Positions 1 through 8,758 of a DNA stretch of 64,000 nt are shown in pieces. The notes beneath the pieces are model-generated. The model saw only the letters and a list, made by a program, of their open reading frames with translations. It did not search any database and was not told the DNA's origin. Numbering within the stretch: the first letter of the stretch is position 1; each line of letters opens with the position of its first letter. This DNA is from Thalassovita sp. (lineage in GTDB: Bacteria; Pseudomonadota; Alphaproteobacteria; Rhodobacterales; Rhodobacteraceae). Location: positions 3,497,501 through 3,561,500 of the forward strand of contig NZ_OY829290.1 in the NCBI RefSeq assembly GCF_963691685.1. The letters are read 5' to 3'. Both the position numbers and the translations under genes were made by a program.

Positions 1-676
1 CGTTCGAACCTCTGCACATACTGTTTTCCAATTGACTTGGAAATGATCCAACCGGCTGGTTGGATCGTTCTCTGTTTGTGACATCAGTACCAAAAGATAC
101 CGAAAGCCGACAAACAGTGAAGCTGACTATCCATCATCGGAACCGAAGCTCCTAGGTAGTTGATATATGTGCAGTCATTCATTCATCGAATGAACCAAAC
201 CGCCCACATATCTCTTCAGATACCATCAATGTCAAAGAACGTGGCAACAACTTTCATCATCACCAGAGACAAAAACCAACCGACTGCGCTAAATCTTTCT
301 AGCGCTGCCCGCTCATCTCTACCTCATTTTCTTCACTTCCGAACCCCTCGAAGTTGCCTCCGTAGCGCCGTCCGCTGCCCCGCCCTGCGCCTCAGCGCCG
401 CCGGTGAAGGGGGTTCTAAGGTTATTACCAAACAGCCGCAAGCGCTTTTTCAACAAAATTCACAAAAAACACAAAAAAGATAGAAAAGTGAAAAATTTCA
501 ACAAGATAGGGGGAGAGGAAAGGAACAGAGAGGGCCTTAGGCCCGCATTTCCCCACTCAAAACGCCAGAATCTCAGCCCCTTCACTGGGAATCCCCCACG
601 AGTCGCCTTGGCAAACCGCTTATTCGAGGGTGTATCGCGGGGCTACACTCGCCATTTGCGTGCGATTTCCTGCAAA
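1..676. other. Gene-poor left edge
   Basis: No reading frame here has convincing codon use, a ribosome-binding site and a recognisable product. Two short open frames (160-483 and 404-688, plus strand) have compositionally odd translations and probably are not genes. A stem with arms GATCCAACC/GGTTGGATC and a 4-nt loop lies at 45-66. The stretch around 340-470 is GC-rich and then abruptly A-rich. It reminds me of sequence flanking rRNA operons in this family, but that is memory only. Confidence 0.5.
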
Positions 677-704
677 AAGGGCGGCTGATTGCTCAGCCGC
701 CCTT
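677..704 (-). terminator. Rho-independent terminator after the TRAP/usp operon
   Basis: A perfect 12-bp stem (AAGGGCGGCTGA with its complement) closes a 4-nt loop. Read on the minus strand it runs into TTTTT. It lies 45 bp beyond the stop of the universal stress protein gene and so ends the minus-strand TRAP operon. Confidence 0.88.
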
Positions 705-749
705 ATGACTCACTCATGTGACTCGCATTTTTAACGATCCGAGTCGCCC

Positions 750-1181
750 TTAGCGCACCACGTAGACCGACACATCAGCGTGGCGGACCACTTTGGCGGC
801 GTTGGTGCCCAAGAGGTAGTCCCGTGCCGTGGGGCGATGCGAGCCGATCACGATCAGATCGCTGCCAGCCAGTTCGGCCGCATGCAGCACCTCCTGGTAG
901 ACCTTGCCGGTGGCCACCTCATGGCGGACCTTGAACGGCAGCTCTTCCCCCAGAACCGATTTCACAAAAGCCTTCAGACGCGACACGGTCTCATCCACGG
1001 CTTTGGCGTGATAGTTCTTTGGGAAGAAGTCCGGGATCTCCCCGGCGCCGAAGTCGGGCACCACGGTGATGACATCCAATTGGGCGCCATCGACGCGGGC
1101 CAGTTTGGCCGCCTCTTCCAGCACCCGTTTGTCCGGGCTGTGTTCACTCATGTCGATGGCACAAAGGATTGCACTGCTCAT
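750..1181 (-). CDS. Universal stress protein (UspA family)
   Basis: 143 residues, the normal size for a single-domain UspA protein. The N-terminal strand ILCAIDMSEHS and the C-terminal nucleotide-binding loop (GSHRPTARDYLLGTNAAKVVRHADVSVYVVR) fit the family; the G-2X-G-9X-G(S/T/N)-type loop is only loosely kept, so ATP binding is not certain. The start overlaps the stop of the TRAP permease by 4 bp (ATGA), so the two are translationally coupled. UspA proteins encoded with TRAP transporters are known (TeaD regulates the TeaABC ectoine transporter in Halomonas). A role in tuning this transporter is therefore a reasonable inference. Confidence 0.92.
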   Translation of the reverse strand: MSSAILCAIDMSEHSPDKRVLEEAAKLARVDGAQLDVITVVPDFGAGEIPDFFPKNYHAKAVDETVSRLKAFVKSVLGEELPFKVRHEVATGKVYQEVLHAAELAGSDLIVIGSHRPTARDYLLGTNAAKVVRHADVSVYVVR

Positions 1182-3793
1182 GCCTGAACCTCCTTGGGCT
1201 GACGGGCGGCACGGCCGCGTTGCAGGAAGGCGATGCCAGCAAGCAGCAGCAGCGCCGGGATATACATCAACTCCTTCGGCAATTGATCCGCCGGAGCAGC
1301 CACCGAAGTGACCTGCATCGGGGCATCGCCATAGAAGTCAAAGTTCGACATGGTCTCAAAGTAGGGGGTGCCCGGGAAAGGCTCCTCCAACAGAAGCATG
1401 TCACCCTCTGGGATCGTGGTCAGACCCAGGGCGGCCAGACGGGACGCGCCATCTGCGGCACCGGTTGCGGGCAGAACGATGGTGGTTTCCTTAACCTCAC
1501 CTGTGTCGAAGTCAGGGCCGGAGACAACCACCCGCAGTTCCGTGCCTTCCGGCGCCTTGCCCATGACCTCAACCAGCTGCGCTGGGGCTGAGATCTCAAA
1601 GGGCGGCTGGATGCGATCCATCAGGAAGCCCGGACGGAACAGCGCAAAGGCGATCAGGATCAGCAGCACGCTTTCGATGATGGTGTTCTTGGTCACAAAC
1701 CAGCCCATGGTGCCTGCGGTGAAGATCAGGATCGCCACCGAGGCCACAATGAAGACAATGATGCCCTCCACCAAGGTCACGTCAATCAGCAACAGGTCGG
1801 TGTTGAAGATGAAGACAAAGGGAAGTGCCACGGTCCGCAGGCTATAGAAGAAGGCGGTGAAACCGGTGCGGATGGCATCGCCACCCGAAACGGCCGCCGC
1901 GGCAAAGCTTGCCAGACCCACAGGCGGGGTCACATCTGCCATGATGCCGAAGTAGAACACGAAGAGGTGCACCGCGATCAGCGGAACGATCAGGCCCGAG
2001 TTTGCGCCCAGTTCCACAACCACGCCCGCCATCAGCGAGCTGACAACGATGTAGTTTGCAGTGGTCGGCAGGCCCATACCAAGGATGAGGGACAACAGCC
2101 CCACCATCACCAGCATCAGGATCAGGTTGCCGCCCGAGAGGAACTCCACCAGATCCGCCATAACCTGGCCCACACCGGTCAGCGTCACCGTACCCACGAT
2201 CACGCCAGCGGTGGCCGTGGCCAGACCGATGCCGATCATGTTGCGCGCGCCATCGATCATGCCCTGCGCCAGATCGCCAACACCGAACTTGAAGGCGGCG
2301 GGCAGGTCACCCTCGCCACGGAACATGGCCTTCAGCGGGCGTTGGGTCAGCAGGATGACAAACAACAGTGCCGTCGCCCAGAACGCCGAGAGGCCCGGCG
2401 ACTTCTGTTCGATCATCAGGAAGTAGACCAAAACGATGATCGGCAGCAGGTAATAAAGGCCTGCTTTGTAGATCTCACCCACAACGGGCAGCTGCACATC
2501 TTTGGCGTTGGGATCATCCGGTTCCAGATCCGGAACCGAAGCCGCCAGCCACAGCAGGATCACATAAGCAACAAACACCAGTGCGGACAGGATCAGACCC
2601 GATCCTCCCGGCACCATGGCGACGATTGCCTTCACAGGATACTGCACGCCGTAACACAGACCAGCAAAGCCTGCGAAGAACAGGAACATGCCAAAGATGG
2701 TGCGCGACAGCGAAACAACGCGATCCCCCAAGGTGGGCAGGTTCCGTTTCACCGCTTCGAGGTGCACGATGTAAACCAGCGCCATGTATGAGATGACTGC
2801 CGGCAGGAAGGCGTGGGTGATCACCTCGACATAGGAAATGCCGACATATTCCACCATCAGGAAGGCCGCGGCCCCCATCACTGGTGGCATGATCTGCCCG
2901 TTCACTGAGGATGCCACTTCCACCGCGCCGGCCTTCTCACTGGAGAAGCCCACACGTTTCATCAGCGGAATGGTGAAGGTGCCGGTGGTCACAACGTTCG
3001 CAATCGATGAGCCCGAGATCAGGCCGGTTGCGGCCGAGCCGACAACAGCCGCCTTGGCCGGGCCACCACGCAGGTGACCCAGGGCGCCGAAGGCCATCTT
3101 GATGAAGTAGTTGCCTGCACCCGCCTTCTCCAACAGTGCGCCGAAGAGCACGAAGAGGAAGACAAACTTGGTCGAAACGCCCAGCGCGATGCCAAACACA
3201 CCTTCGGAGGTGATCCACATATGGCTCATCGCTTTCTTGAGCGAGGCACCTTTCCAGCGGATGACTTCGGGCACCCAGTCAGAGGAGCCGAAGAAAACAT
3301 AGCCGAGGAAGATCGTCGCGATGATCGCCATGGCCGGGCCCAATGCGCGGCGCGCGGCCTCAAACAGCAGGATCAGGCCAACCAGCGCCACCCATTTATC
3401 AGTGTCATCGGCCAATCCGCCCGAGTTCACGATCTTGTCGTAGAAGAAATAGCCATAAAGCGCGATGAAAGCGCCGACGCCGGCCATCACCCAATCCTGA
3501 ATCGGGATCCGCTTGCGCGGGCTGGTCGCCAGGGCCGGATAGGCCAGAAAGGCCAGGAAAATTGCAAAGGCCAGATGGATCTGGCGCGAGTTGTTAATCA
3601 AATCGCCGGGCAGGATGTAATTTGCCAGAGGCGAGGCCAAGGTGACCTGAAAGACCGACCATAACAGCGCAATCGCTGCCATGAAGGTTGCCACGGCGCC
3701 TACGGGATTTCGCCCGCCTGCGTCACTGGCGGCAACCAGTTCCTGTAGTTCTTCTTCGCTGAGCGCGCGGCCCTCTGTCTTTGGTTTGGCCAT
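1178..3793 (-). CDS. TRAP transporter fused permease, TAXI type (DctQM fusion)
   Basis: 871 residues, typical of fused 4TM+12TM TRAP permeases that work with TAXI-family binding proteins. The N-terminal part (about residues 30-160) is the small DctQ-like membrane domain. The DctM-like domain follows, with conserved stretches such as GSAATGLISGSSIANVVTTG and GLPTTANYIVVSSLMA. The C-terminal ~150 residues hold a soluble segment and a last helix, common in roseobacter members. It uses an ion gradient to drive uptake of an organic acid or amino-acid-like substrate, which the sequence does not identify. It follows the binding-protein gene after a gap with a strong stem-loop and overlaps the usp gene by 4 bp. 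Confidence 0.94.
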   Translation of the reverse strand: MAKPKTEGRALSEEELQELVAASDAGGRNPVGAVATFMAAIALLWSVFQVTLASPLANYILPGDLINNSRQIHLAFAIFLAFLAYPALATSPRKRIPIQDWVMAGVGAFIALYGYFFYDKIVNSGGLADDTDKWVALVGLILLFEAARRALGPAMAIIATIFLGYVFFGSSDWVPEVIRWKGASLKKAMSHMWITSEGVFGIALGVSTKFVFLFVLFGALLEKAGAGNYFIKMAFGALGHLRGGPAKAAVVGSAATGLISGSSIANVVTTGTFTIPLMKRVGFSSEKAGAVEVASSVNGQIMPPVMGAAAFLMVEYVGISYVEVITHAFLPAVISYMALVYIVHLEAVKRNLPTLGDRVVSLSRTIFGMFLFFAGFAGLCYGVQYPVKAIVAMVPGGSGLILSALVFVAYVILLWLAASVPDLEPDDPNAKDVQLPVVGEIYKAGLYYLLPIIVLVYFLMIEQKSPGLSAFWATALLFVILLTQRPLKAMFRGEGDLPAAFKFGVGDLAQGMIDGARNMIGIGLATATAGVIVGTVTLTGVGQVMADLVEFLSGGNLILMLVMVGLLSLILGMGLPTTANYIVVSSLMAGVVVELGANSGLIVPLIAVHLFVFYFGIMADVTPPVGLASFAAAAVSGGDAIRTGFTAFFYSLRTVALPFVFIFNTDLLLIDVTLVEGIIVFIVASVAILIFTAGTMGWFVTKNTIIESVLLILIAFALFRPGFLMDRIQPPFEISAPAQLVEVMGKAPEGTELRVVVSGPDFDTGEVKETTIVLPATGAADGASRLAALGLTTIPEGDMLLLEEPFPGTPYFETMSNFDFYGDAPMQVTSVAAPADQLPKELMYIPALLLLAGIAFLQRGRAARQPKEVQA

Positions 3794-3860
3794 GCATCCC
3801 TCCCCCTGCCGGATGTCCCCCCGGCATCAATGCCTGTTTATCTTATTCACAAATGGAAAA

Positions 3861-3888
3861 CCGGCGGCTGGGGTGAGCCAGCCGCCGG
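3861..3888 (-). terminator. Stem-loop between binding protein and permease (attenuator-like)
   Basis: An 11-bp perfect stem CCGGCGGCTGG/CCAGCCGCCGG with a 6-nt loop is followed on the minus strand by TTTTCC. It sits inside the operon. It probably terminates part of the transcripts, or protects the upstream mRNA, so that more binding protein than permease is made. Confidence 0.72.
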
Positions 3889-3902
3889 AAGGTTAAGATC
3901 GC

Positions 3903-4871
3903 TTATTCGATCCAGCCCATTTCTTTGTAGTACTTGGCAGCACCGTCATGCAGCGGTGCCGACAGACCGGCGGTTGCCATGGTCTGCGGGTCCAGGTTTG
4001 CAAAGGCCGGGTGCAGCTTTTTGAAGTCTTCGATGTTGTCCATCACCGACTTCACAACGGTGTAAACCGCTTCGTCCGAAACATCGGCCGAGGTCACGAA
4101 GGTTGCGCCAACACCAAAGGTGGCGGTGTCACCGTCGTTGCCGCGGTACATGCCACCCGGGATGGTGGCGGTGCGGTAGAAGCTGTTGTCAGCGATCAGG
4201 CCGTCAACGGCTTCGCCCGACACTTCAACCAGAACCGAGTCACAGGCGGTGGTGGCTTCCTGGATCGAACCGGACGGGTGGCCAACGGTGTAAACCATGG
4301 CGTCGATCTGGTTGTCACACAGGGCTGCCGACTGTTCAGCCGCTTTCAGCTCGGTCGCCAGTTCAAAGGCGTCCATGCCCCAGCCCTTGGCTTCCATCAG
4401 CACTTCCATGGTGCCGCGCTGACCGGAACCGGGGTTGCCGATGTTCACACGCTTGCCAGCCAGATCGTCAAAGGTGGCGATGCCAGCGTCGGCACGGGCC
4501 ACAACGGTGAAGGGCTCGGGGTGAACCGAGAATACAGCGCGCAGACCTTCGAAGGCGCCAGCGTCTTCGAATTTCGAGGTGCCGTTATAGGCGTGGTACT
4601 GCCAGTCGGACTGGGCAACACCAAACTCCAGCTCACCTTCGCGGATGGTGTTGATGTTGTAAACCGAACCACCGGTCGACTCGACCGAGCAGCGGATGCC
4701 GTGCTCTTTACGGCCTTTGTTCACCAGACGGCAGATTGCGCCACCGGTCGGGTAGTAAACGCCGGTCACGCCGCCGGTGCCGATGGTGATGAACTCTTCC
4801 GCCATTGCGAAAGGGGCAGTCGCCACGGTAGCAGCCAGCGCAAACGCGCCGAGTTTGAAGTTGGAAAACAT
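3903..4871 (-). CDS. TRAP transporter substrate-binding protein, TAXI family
   Basis: 322 residues from the chosen start (MFSNFKLGAFALAATVATAP...), which follows a GGGAG ribosome-binding site. A start nine codons upstream is possible but would extend the signal peptide with charged residues. The signal peptide ends near AMA-EEF. The family hallmark ITIGTGGVTGVYYPTGGAICRLVNKG is at the mature N-terminus. The protein is periplasmic, captures the substrate and delivers it to the fused permease. It is the first gene of the transport operon and lies just downstream of the RpiR regulator on the same strand. Confidence 0.94.
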   Translation of the reverse strand: MFSNFKLGAFALAATVATAPFAMAEEFITIGTGGVTGVYYPTGGAICRLVNKGRKEHGIRCSVESTGGSVYNINTIREGELEFGVAQSDWQYHAYNGTSKFEDAGAFEGLRAVFSVHPEPFTVVARADAGIATFDDLAGKRVNIGNPGSGQRGTMEVLMEAKGWGMDAFELATELKAAEQSAALCDNQIDAMVYTVGHPSGSIQEATTACDSVLVEVSGEAVDGLIADNSFYRTATIPGGMYRGNDGDTATFGVGATFVTSADVSDEAVYTVVKSVMDNIEDFKKLHPAFANLDPQTMATAGLSAPLHDGAAKYYKEMGWIE

Positions 4872-4916
4872 CTCTTTCTCCCTGATTTGATGTTTCAAGT
4901 TTAGGTTCTTCGGGTG

Positions 4917-5801
4917 TCAGCCGGACCAGAATTCACCCAGTCCGCCATTTCGTTGCTCAACCTCTCCAATGCGGTGGCTGGTCGCCTGCGGATCGCGGGA
5001 CACAAGAACTGCCATGAGACTTTCGAGGAGAGCGAGTGTAGCTGTATATGATGAAAAGAATTGCGGGCTCTCAGAGGGCACGATGAACGGAAAATCCGCG
5101 AATTTCAATGCCGGACACGTATGATTATCCGTGATGATGATCGTACGCGCCCCTTGATCCTGCGCCATTTGGGCGGCCGCGATGGCGCGGCGGGCATAGG
5201 GGGATTTGGTCACAATCAACAGCGCATCCTGTGGCCCCATATCCACCATCGCCGCGCCAAGTGAGGCCCCCATGCGCCCGGCCAGAACCCAGTTGGTCAT
5301 GCAGTAATGGGCAAGGTAGGCAAGGTATTCGACAATCCCGGTGGAGCCATAGGCGCCAAACAGAACCACCCGGCGCGCCTGACCCAGGGCTTCGGCCGCG
5401 GCCTCCACCCGATCTGGGTCCAGCTGGGCATTCAACTGCTGGATATTGGCGATCACCGCCTCAGTCTGGCGCTGGATGATCGATGCGGTGGTGGCATCCC
5501 CCTGCCCCAGTTTCGCAGCCTTTTCCGAGAAGCTTTCCACGCGCTGACCAACGGCCTGCCGGCACAGTTCGCGGATTTCTTCGTAGCTGTCGAACTCCAG
5601 CGCGCGGGCCAACCGGGAATAGGTAGCAGGCGGCAGGCCGGAAGAGGCCGAGATCGCCCGCAACGACCGTGAGGCCACATCAATAGGGTTGGACGCAACA
5701 TAATCGGCTGCGCGCCGCAACTGGGCGCTCAGGTCACTGTATCTGGATGCAATCCGATCCTCGATGGATGTCAATTGCGTCACGAATCCCCCCTGTTTCA
5801 T
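4917..5801 (-). CDS. MurR/RpiR-family transcriptional regulator
   Basis: 294 residues with the two-domain RpiR layout. An N-terminal HTH_6 domain (about 10-85, SLRAISASSGLPPATYSRLARALEF) is followed by a C-terminal SIS sugar-phosphate-binding domain (about 125-255, VVLFGAYGSTGIVEYLAYLAHY and LLIVTKSPYARRA). It is transcribed toward the TRAP operon and divergently from the class III aminotransferase. A perfect palindrome lies in the shared promoter region. It probably controls both units in response to a phosphorylated or small metabolite, which is inferred from position. Confidence 0.93.
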   Translation of the reverse strand: MKQGGFVTQLTSIEDRIASRYSDLSAQLRRAADYVASNPIDVASRSLRAISASSGLPPATYSRLARALEFDSYEEIRELCRQAVGQRVESFSEKAAKLGQGDATTASIIQRQTEAVIANIQQLNAQLDPDRVEAAAEALGQARRVVLFGAYGSTGIVEYLAYLAHYCMTNWVLAGRMGASLGAAMVDMGPQDALLIVTKSPYARRAIAAAQMAQDQGARTIIITDNHTCPALKFADFPFIVPSESPQFFSSYTATLALLESLMAVLVSRDPQATSHRIGEVEQRNGGLGEFWSG

Positions 5802-5837
5802 CGCAACTTTTCATTTGTATTTTTTCTTGTCAAGAAA

Positions 5838-5853
5838 TGAAACATATGTTTCA
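5838..5853. promoter_or_regulatory. Candidate RpiR operator
   Basis: TGAAACATATGTTTCA is a perfect 16-bp palindrome of the TGAAA-N6-TTTCA form typical of RpiR operators. It lies in the 130-bp divergent intergenic region, 37 bp upstream of the regulator and about 80 bp upstream of the aminotransferase. Confidence 0.7.
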
Positions 5854-5931
5854 CCTCCCGCAAGTCATGTCGCGTCAGGCGACGATTCGACTTTCTTTGT
5901 TTTTGCTGTCTCAGGCTGAAAGGGCGGCACC

Positions 5932-7281
5932 ATGGCTGCATCCACATTTGCAAACACCTCCCATGTCTTTCCCCGTCACACCCAAGTGATTCCCCCACGG
6001 GCGGCCCGCGGGGACGGGTGCTATATTCTTGATAAGGATGGGAAACAATACTTCGACGGCTCCGGCGGCGCGGCGGTGTCCTGCCTTGGGCATTCCGATC
6101 CCGACGTGATCGCAGCGGTACAGGACCAGACCGCCACTTTGGCCTATGCCCACACCAGTTTCTTCAGCTCAGACCCCGCCGAAGAGCTGGCGGATCTGCT
6201 GATCAACCACGCCCCAGACGGGCTGGATCGGGTCTATTTTGTTTCGGGCGGGTCCGAGGCAATGGAATCAGCACTGAAACTGGCGCGGCAGTATTTCACC
6301 GAAATTGGCCAGCCGCAGCGGCGCCATGTCATCGCCCGCCGCCAGAGCTATCACGGCAACACGCTGGGTGTTCTTTCGGTTGGCGGCAACATGTGGCGGC
6401 GCGAACAATTTGCCCCGCTGCTGATTGAAACAACCCACATCAGCCCCTGCTACGAATACCGTGGCCGCGCAGATGGTGAGAGTGCCTTTGACTACGGCCA
6501 GCGGGTTGCCAATGAACTGGAGGCAGAAATTCAGCGTCTGGGGCCGGACACGGTCATGGCCTTTGTCGCGGAACCCGTGGTCGGGGCCACCGCCGGCGCG
6601 GTGCCGCCGGTTGAGGGGTATTTCAAACGGGTGCGCGAGATCTGCGATCAGCATGGCGTCTTGCTGATCCTGGATGAGGTGATGTGCGGCATGGGGCGGA
6701 CCGGAACCCTGTTTGCCTGTGAACAAGAGGGCATTGCGCCTGATATCACCGCCATCGCCAAGGGGCTGGGCGCTGGCTATCAGCCGATTGGCGCCATGCT
6801 GTGTTCCAAACAAATCTATCAGGCCATCGAAGAGGGTACCGGCTTTTTCCAGCACGGCCACACCTATCTGGGCCACCCAGTGGCCGCCGCCGCCAGCCGC
6901 GCGGTTCTACGCAAACTGACCCAGGGCGGACTGGTCAGACGCGCCGCCGTGATGGGGGAGAAGCTGAACGCCGCGCTGCAGGACCGTTTTGGCCAGCACC
7001 CCCACATTGGCGACATTCGCGGCCGCGGTCTATTCCGCGGGCTGGAGTTGGTAGCGGACCGCGCCAGCAAAGCGCCCTTTGCCCCGGATCTGGCCCTGTC
7101 GAAGAAGATCAAGGCCGCCGCCTTTGAGGCGGGTCTGCTGTGTTACCCGATGGGCGGCACAATTGATGGCAAGACCGGCGCCCATATCCTGCTGGCGCCA
7201 CCGTTTATCATGACCGAGGATCAGATTGGCGAAGTGGTGGATAAGCTGGACATCGCCCTGCGCGCCGCCCTGCCCGGCTGA
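5932..7281 (+). CDS. Class III PLP-dependent aminotransferase
   Basis: 449 residues, full length for the class III (ornithine/omega-amino acid) aminotransferases. Visible marks are the PLP phosphate-binding region FVSGGSEAMESALKLARQYF, the acidic motif LLILDEVMCGMGRTG, and the Schiff-base lysine K277 in AKGLGAGYQPIG. It moves an amino group from an amino donor to a keto acid; the substrate cannot be read from sequence. It is the only plus-strand gene in this part and diverges from rpiR and the TAXI transporter. It probably catabolises the imported nitrogenous compound. Confidence 0.92.
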   Translation: MAASTFANTSHVFPRHTQVIPPRAARGDGCYILDKDGKQYFDGSGGAAVSCLGHSDPDVIAAVQDQTATLAYAHTSFFSSDPAEELADLLINHAPDGLDRVYFVSGGSEAMESALKLARQYFTEIGQPQRRHVIARRQSYHGNTLGVLSVGGNMWRREQFAPLLIETTHISPCYEYRGRADGESAFDYGQRVANELEAEIQRLGPDTVMAFVAEPVVGATAGAVPPVEGYFKRVREICDQHGVLLILDEVMCGMGRTGTLFACEQEGIAPDITAIAKGLGAGYQPIGAMLCSKQIYQAIEEGTGFFQHGHTYLGHPVAAAASRAVLRKLTQGGLVRRAAVMGEKLNAALQDRFGQHPHIGDIRGRGLFRGLELVADRASKAPFAPDLALSKKIKAAAFEAGLLCYPMGGTIDGKTGAHILLAPPFIMTEDQIGEVVDKLDIALRAALPG

Positions 7282-7313
7282 CCTGCCCGGCTGATCTGAT
7301 ACCCAGAAACGCA

Positions 7314-7340
7314 AAAGGCCAGCCACACGGGCTGGCCTTT
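7314..7340. terminator. Bidirectional terminator between the aminotransferase and coxG
   Basis: An 11-bp stem AAAGGCCAGCC/GGCTGGCCTTT with a 5-nt loop, with T-rich sequence on the plus strand and TTTTGC on the minus strand. It lies between two convergent genes and serves both. Confidence 0.85.
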
Positions 7341-7361
7341 CTGTTCGGCGTGAACCGCCCC

Positions 7362-7811
7362 TTAAGCGGCGGTTTCCGAAACCTTATCCGCAAAACTTTG
7401 GAAGAATTTCGCCGACAGTTTCTTGGCGGTGCCTTGGATCAACCGGCTGCCCAGCTGGGCAATCTTGCCGCCCATTTCCACCTTGGCCACATAGGTCAGC
7501 ACGGTTTCTTCGCCATCCTCGACCAGCGTCACATCCGCACCGCCCTTGGCAAAGCCAGCCGCACCACCTTTGCCTTCGCCGGTCAGGCTGAAGGCGCCGG
7601 GCGCGTTTGAATTGTCCAGCGTTACCGCACCTGAAAACTTGGCCTTCACCGGGCCGATTTTCAGCACAACCTTGGCTTCCAGCTCCTCCGGGGAATGCTG
7701 GATCAACTCCTCACAGCCGGGAATGCACTCTTGCAGCACCTCCGGATCATTCAGCGCGGCATAAACCACGTCACGAGGGGCGGAGATGCGGATTTCGTCG
7801 CTCAGTTCCAT
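7362..7811 (-). CDS. coxG: CoxG, CO dehydrogenase subunit G (SRPBCC family)
   Basis: 149 residues, a single START/SRPBCC-fold domain. It begins MELSDEIRISAPRDVVYAALNDPEVLQECIPGCEEL, the usual CoxG opening. In Oligotropha (Afipia) carboxidovorans CoxG recruits CO dehydrogenase to the cytoplasmic membrane. Newer work on related proteins suggests binding of lipid-like quinones, so a role linking the enzyme to the respiratory chain is likely. It is the last gene of the cox cluster and ends at the bidirectional terminator. Confidence 0.92.
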   Translation of the reverse strand: MELSDEIRISAPRDVVYAALNDPEVLQECIPGCEELIQHSPEELEAKVVLKIGPVKAKFSGAVTLDNSNAPGAFSLTGEGKGGAAGFAKGGADVTLVEDGEETVLTYVAKVEMGGKIAQLGSRLIQGTAKKLSAKFFQSFADKVSETAA

Positions 7812-7839
7812 TTAACTCATCCTTCTTTCGTCAATCTGT

Positions 7840-8745
7840 TCAACAGCAGCGCGGGAACACCTGCAAGGCGATTTGCGTAGCGCGGTCTGTTGCTTGTGTG
7901 GTCGGGGCGGCGGGGGAAGGTGCTGGCGTGTCGCTCCTCTCGCCATCCGCAGGGTCAGTGGTTTCGCTGTCCGGGCCACCGATCTGGCGCGGGTGTTTGG
8001 TGGCCGCACGCCAGGTGATGATTTCTGCCAGGATCGACAGGGCAATCTCATGCGGATCCACCGCGCCAATGTCCAAACCGGCAGGCGATTTCAATCGGGC
8101 GATCTGCGCCTGAGTGACACCGTCCTTAGCCAACTTGGCGGTCAGGTGACCGGCCTTTTTGCGGCTGGCGACCATGGACACCCGCGCAGCATCGCTGGTC
8201 AGCGCGGCCTTCAACGCCAGTGCATCACCGCGCCCTTGGGAAGCGACAACAACAAAGTCCCGCGCCTGCAACTCCGCCGCCGCAGCCGCCGGATCATCCC
8301 CCGACAGGGTTGCGCGCACCCGGAAGCCTGCCAGTTCGGCATGGGCCGCCAAAGCCTGCGCAATTGGTCCGTCGCCAAAGATCACCAGTTGCGGCGCCAG
8401 TTGGAACGGCTCAATCAGCAGGTCCACCGTGCCGCCTGAGGGGCAGCCGCTTTTGAACAGTTGCACCCCGTCTTCATCAACGAGGCTGACCACTTTTTCC
8501 GAGGGTTTCACCCGGATCATCCGCGGCCCGCCTTCGCGCAGCGCCTCCTCGGCGGAGGCGATCACCGCACGTTGCACACAGGCCCCGCCCAGATGGCCCA
8601 GAATGTCACCGGCTGAGGTGACAGCCGCCTTGGCCCCCGCCTTGGCCGAGGTCACATCAGCGGTGCGCAACACCGTGGCCACACAGAACGGTGTGCCCCG
8701 GGCGCGCAGCCCCTCAATGTGGTCAAAAATGTCCAGATCAGCCAT
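7840..8745 (-). CDS. coxF: XdhC/CoxF-family molybdenum cofactor maturation protein
   Basis: 301 residues from MADLDIFDHIEGLRARG. This start avoids overlap with coxE; an upstream extension of 27 codons looks non-native. The N-terminal XdhC_CoxI domain (about 1-95) and the C-terminal Rossmann-like domain (about 105-250, LVIFGDGPIAQALAAHAELAGF and DIGAVDPHEIALSILAEI) are present. The family inserts or sulfurates the Mo cofactor of xanthine-oxidase-family enzymes. In the cox cluster the equivalent gene is coxF, needed for the CuSMoO2 centre. The last ~40 residues are Pro/Thr-rich and look disordered. Confidence 0.88.
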   Translation of the reverse strand: MADLDIFDHIEGLRARGTPFCVATVLRTADVTSAKAGAKAAVTSAGDILGHLGGACVQRAVIASAEEALREGGPRMIRVKPSEKVVSLVDEDGVQLFKSGCPSGGTVDLLIEPFQLAPQLVIFGDGPIAQALAAHAELAGFRVRATLSGDDPAAAAAELQARDFVVVASQGRGDALALKAALTSDAARVSMVASRKKAGHLTAKLAKDGVTQAQIARLKSPAGLDIGAVDPHEIALSILAEIITWRAATKHPRQIGGPDSETTDPADGERSDTPAPSPAAPTTQATDRATQIALQVFPRCC

Positions 8746-8758
8746 CTCCACTCCTCCT

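Noticed and set aside
160..688. Two small plus-strand genes at the left edge
   Set aside because: No ribosome-binding site, unusual composition and overlapping frames; neither translation resembles a known protein.
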